Source of the DNA: Syntrophaceae bacterium UBA7544
GTDB lineage: Bacteria; Desulfobacterota; Syntrophia; Syntrophales; Smithellaceae
Direction of reading: 5' to 3'
Length of the DNA: 32,458 bases
Assembly (NCBI GenBank): GCA_002479215.1
Contig: DLME01000123.1
Coordinates: forward strand, 1 to 32,458
Part shown: piece by piece, positions 30,488 through 32,458 of the stretch
Numbering within the stretch: position 1 is the stretch's first letter
How the letters are laid out: the number at the start of each line of letters is the position of its first letter
Program-made: the position numbers and the translations under genes
Notes under the pieces: model-generated
The model's input: only the letters and a program-made list of their open reading frames with translations
Database searches by the model: none
What the model was told of the DNA's origin: nothing

Positions 30488-32458
30488 TTAAGTTTCCTCC
30501 AATACGGGCTTCAGCAAACGGTCATTTTTCCGTCGTAATACTCTTAAACAAAACAGCCGGAAGCGGTCAAGGTATAAATAAACGACAGGAGTCGTATATA
30601 GTGTTAAAATCTGACTGACAATCAGTCCACCAACAATAGAAATTCCCAAAGGCCTGCGGAATTCGGAACCTGCTCCGGTGAGTAATATCAAAGGCAAAGC
30701 GCCGAAGAGCGCCGCCATCGTCGTCATCATGATTGGCCGGAAACGCATCAGGCAGGCTTCAAAAATTGCTTCTTCCGGGCTTTTTCCTTCTTTTCGTTCC
30801 TTGTCCAGAGCAAAGTCGATCATCAAGATGGCATTTTTCTTGACTAGGCCGATCAACAGAATAACCCCAATCAAGGCCATGATGCTGAAATCAGTATTGA
30901 ATATCATCAAGGCGAGTAGTGCTCCCACACCGGCGGAAGGCAGTGTCGATAAAATGGTGACCGGGTGTACATAACTCTCATAGAGTATGCCCAGCACAAT
31001 ATATATGGCAATGAGCGCCGCCAGAATCAGCCAGGGCTGACTGTTTAATGATTCTTGAAATGTCCGGGCAGTTCCCTGAAAGCTTCCCCTGATGGAGCCG
31101 GGAACACCGAGACGATCCATTGTTTTCTGAATCGCCACTGTGGCCTGAGAGAGAGATACTCCCAGGGGCAGATTAAAAGAAATGGTCGATGCGGCAAATT
31201 GTCCCTGATGGTTGACAGCCAGCGGCGTATTGGTCAAGCCATAGTTGGCAAAGGACAAAAGGGGCACCTGTGCTCCCTTAGGGAGTTGAGCATTGGGAGG
31301 GATACTAAGGTATACGTCTTTAAGAGATTCTGGACTTTGCCAATTGGGAGGTGAAGCCTCCATAACGACATAGTATTGATTTAGAGACTCGTAAATTGTG
31401 GATACCTCATTTTGACCGAAGTAATCATTTAACGTCGCATCAATCAGTGCCGGCGTGATTCCCATGCGCGAAGCCGTGTCCCGGTCAAAAGTAACGGAAC
31501 TCTGCAAGCCTCTATCCTGCTCGTCTGAATTTACATCCGTCAATTCGGGAAGTTCGCTCAATGCAGACCGGAGACGCCCTTCCCACAAGTGCAATTCAGC
31601 AAGGTCGTCAGCTTGTAAAGTATATTGATAGGTGGCAGCGGATGCCCGACCGCCGACGCGGATATCCTGAACCGCTTGAAGAAAAAGACTTGCCCCCGCT
31701 TCACGTGCCAGCTTGGGACGCAGCCCGGCCATTATTTGATCGGGGGAAACCTTGCGCTCACTAATTGGCTTCAGATTAATGTACATAAAACCGGAATTGC
31801 GTTGCCCGCCTCCCGTAAAACCGGCTATGCCATCAACAGCTGGATCGGAACGAATGATGTTCATGATGCCGATCAGTTTGCCTTGCATGGCCTGAAAAGA
31901 AATATTCTGGTCAGCCTGGATCGTGCCGACCAGTGCCCCGGAATCCTGCTGAGGGAAGAACCCCTTGGGTATAATGATATAAAGAAAAATATTCAGACAG
32001 ATAACAATGAATAGTGTCGCCATTGTGAGTCGGCTATGCTGCAGGGCCCAACTTAGCGATCGCCTATAAAAACTGAGCACTGCCTCAAATATCTTTTCAC
32101 TTTTTTGATAGAACCAGCCTGTATTCAACTCTTCTTTCGATCGCAGCAGGCGGGCACACATCATCGGCGTTGTGGTTAGTGATATAAAGAGAGAAACCAT
32201 GATGGCTGTAGAAAGCGTAACGGCAAACTCGCGGAAAAGCCTGCCCACAACTCCTCCCATCAATAAAATGGGAATAAATACGGCTATCAGTGAGAGACTC
32301 ATCGAAAGCACAGTAAATCCTACTTCTTTTGCTCCAATAATCGCTGCCTGGAAAGGAGTAAGTCCTGCCTCAATATGGCGGGAGATATTCTCCAGAACAA
32401 CAATAGCATCATCAACGACAAAGCCGGTGGCAACGGTGAGCGCCATCAGGGAAAGATT
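30488..32458 (-). CDS. RND multidrug efflux permease, MdtB/MdtC-like, C-terminal part (runs off the right edge)
   Basis: The frame is open to the last base, so the N-terminal third lies outside; the ATG at 32446 is internal. The visible 657 residues begin at TM4 with [14 protein letters not shown], the proton-relay motif of HAE1-type RND pumps. The large second periplasmic loop, TM7-TM12, and the C-terminal [20 protein letters not shown] with [15 protein letters not shown] are present, as in the MdtB/MdtC branch. It would take substrates from the periplasm and inner membrane and pass them to the channel encoded next. The adaptor (MdtA-like) and possibly a second permease should lie upstream, beyond the window. 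Confidence 0.95.
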   Translation of the reverse strand, partial: NLSLMALTVATGFVVDDAIVVLENISRHIEAGLTPFQAAIIGAKEVGFTVLSMSLSLIAVFIPILLMGGVVGRLFREFAVTLSTAIMVSLFISLTTTPMMCARLLRSKEELNTGWFYQKSEKIFEAVLSFYRRSLSWALQHSRLTMATLFIVICLNIFLYIIIPKGFFPQQDSGALVGTIQADQNISFQAMQGKLIGIMNIIRSDPAVDGIAGFTGGGQRNSGFMYINLKPISERKVSPDQIMAGLRPKLAREAGASLFLQAVQDIRVGGRASAATYQYTLQADDLAELHLWEGRLRSALSELPELTDVNSDEQDRGLQSSVTFDRDTASRMGITPALIDATLNDYFGQNEVSTIYESLNQYYVVMEASPPNWQSPESLKDVYLSIPPNAQLPKGAQVPLLSFANYGLTNTPLAVNHQGQFAASTISFNLPLGVSLSQATVAIQKTMDRLGVPGSIRGSFQGTARTFQESLNSQPWLILAALIAIYIVLGILYESYVHPVTILSTLPSAGVGALLALMIFNTDFSIMALIGVILLIGLVKKNAILMIDFALDKERKEGKSPEEAIFEACLMRFRPIMMTTMAALFGALPLILLTGAGSEFRRPLGISIVGGLIVSQILTLYTTPVVYLYLDRFRLFCLRVLRRKNDRLLKPVLEET

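Noticed and set aside
1..32458. CRISPR arrays, rRNA genes and complete tRNA genes
   Set aside because: No regularly spaced direct repeats and no rRNA or complete cloverleaf sequence was seen on either strand.

Overview
The window looks like a chromosome piece from an anaerobic, acyl-CoA-metabolising bacterium, most likely a deltaproteobacterium of the Syntrophus/Smithella type (Desulfobacterota). That is inferred from gene content: a 4-hydroxybutyryl-CoA dehydratase, beta-oxidation enzymes, two kinds of CoA-transferase, a GntP-type acid permease, an orphan biotin carrier, and many Gram-negative export genes. No rRNA or complete tRNA is present, so the assignment rests on protein resemblance only. 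Intergenic gaps are long and hold gene relics, IS3-type ends and short dispersed repeats, so the region has been rearranged and is decaying in places.

Layout. 1-933: 3' part of a histidine kinase running off the left edge. 934-1708: gene-poor, with a dispersed repeat and the 3' end of a tRNA. 1654-8502: a TetR regulator with a striking double operator, relics of an ADP-forming acyl-CoA synthetase and of an enoyl-CoA hydratase, then a hotdog thioesterase, acyl-CoA dehydrogenase, 3-hydroxybutyryl-CoA dehydrogenase, 4-hydroxybutyryl-CoA dehydratase and thiolase, all on the + strand. 8597-10354: a methyltransferase and a GNAT protein. 10576-13962: a MarR regulator with an EmrA/EmrB-type drug pump. 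14141-16771: a GctA/GctB-type CoA-transferase on the - strand, the relic of a response regulator, and IS3 debris. 17069-23078: a small membrane protein, then a PAS histidine kinase and NarL-type response regulator followed by a GntP permease and a 4-hydroxybutyrate/butyrate-type CoA-transferase. 23118-28958: a B12-binding radical SAM enzyme, a zinc-ribbon serine protease, an orphan biotin carrier, an MFS exporter and a DedA relic. 29049-32458: an RND pump and outer-membrane channel running off the right edge.

How it may work together (inference). The permease at 20231 could import a short hydroxy acid and the CoA-transferase at 21691 could activate it. If the acid is 4-hydroxybutyrate, the dehydratase at 5666 would make crotonyl-CoA. 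This could be reduced by the acyl-CoA dehydrogenase, or hydrated, oxidised by the 3-hydroxyacyl-CoA dehydrogenase and cleaved by the thiolase to acetyl-CoA. The hydratase step survives here only as a C-terminal relic, so it must come from elsewhere. The most interesting regulatory signal is a shared element, GTAGG-N5/6-CCCCA-N8-TGGGG-N-TAT, in the same orientation upstream of both CoA-transferase loci. One copy lies between the intact response regulator and gntP; the other lies between a truncated paralogue of that regulator and gctA. This suggests a duplicated two-component/CoA-transferase module of which one copy has lost its own regulator.
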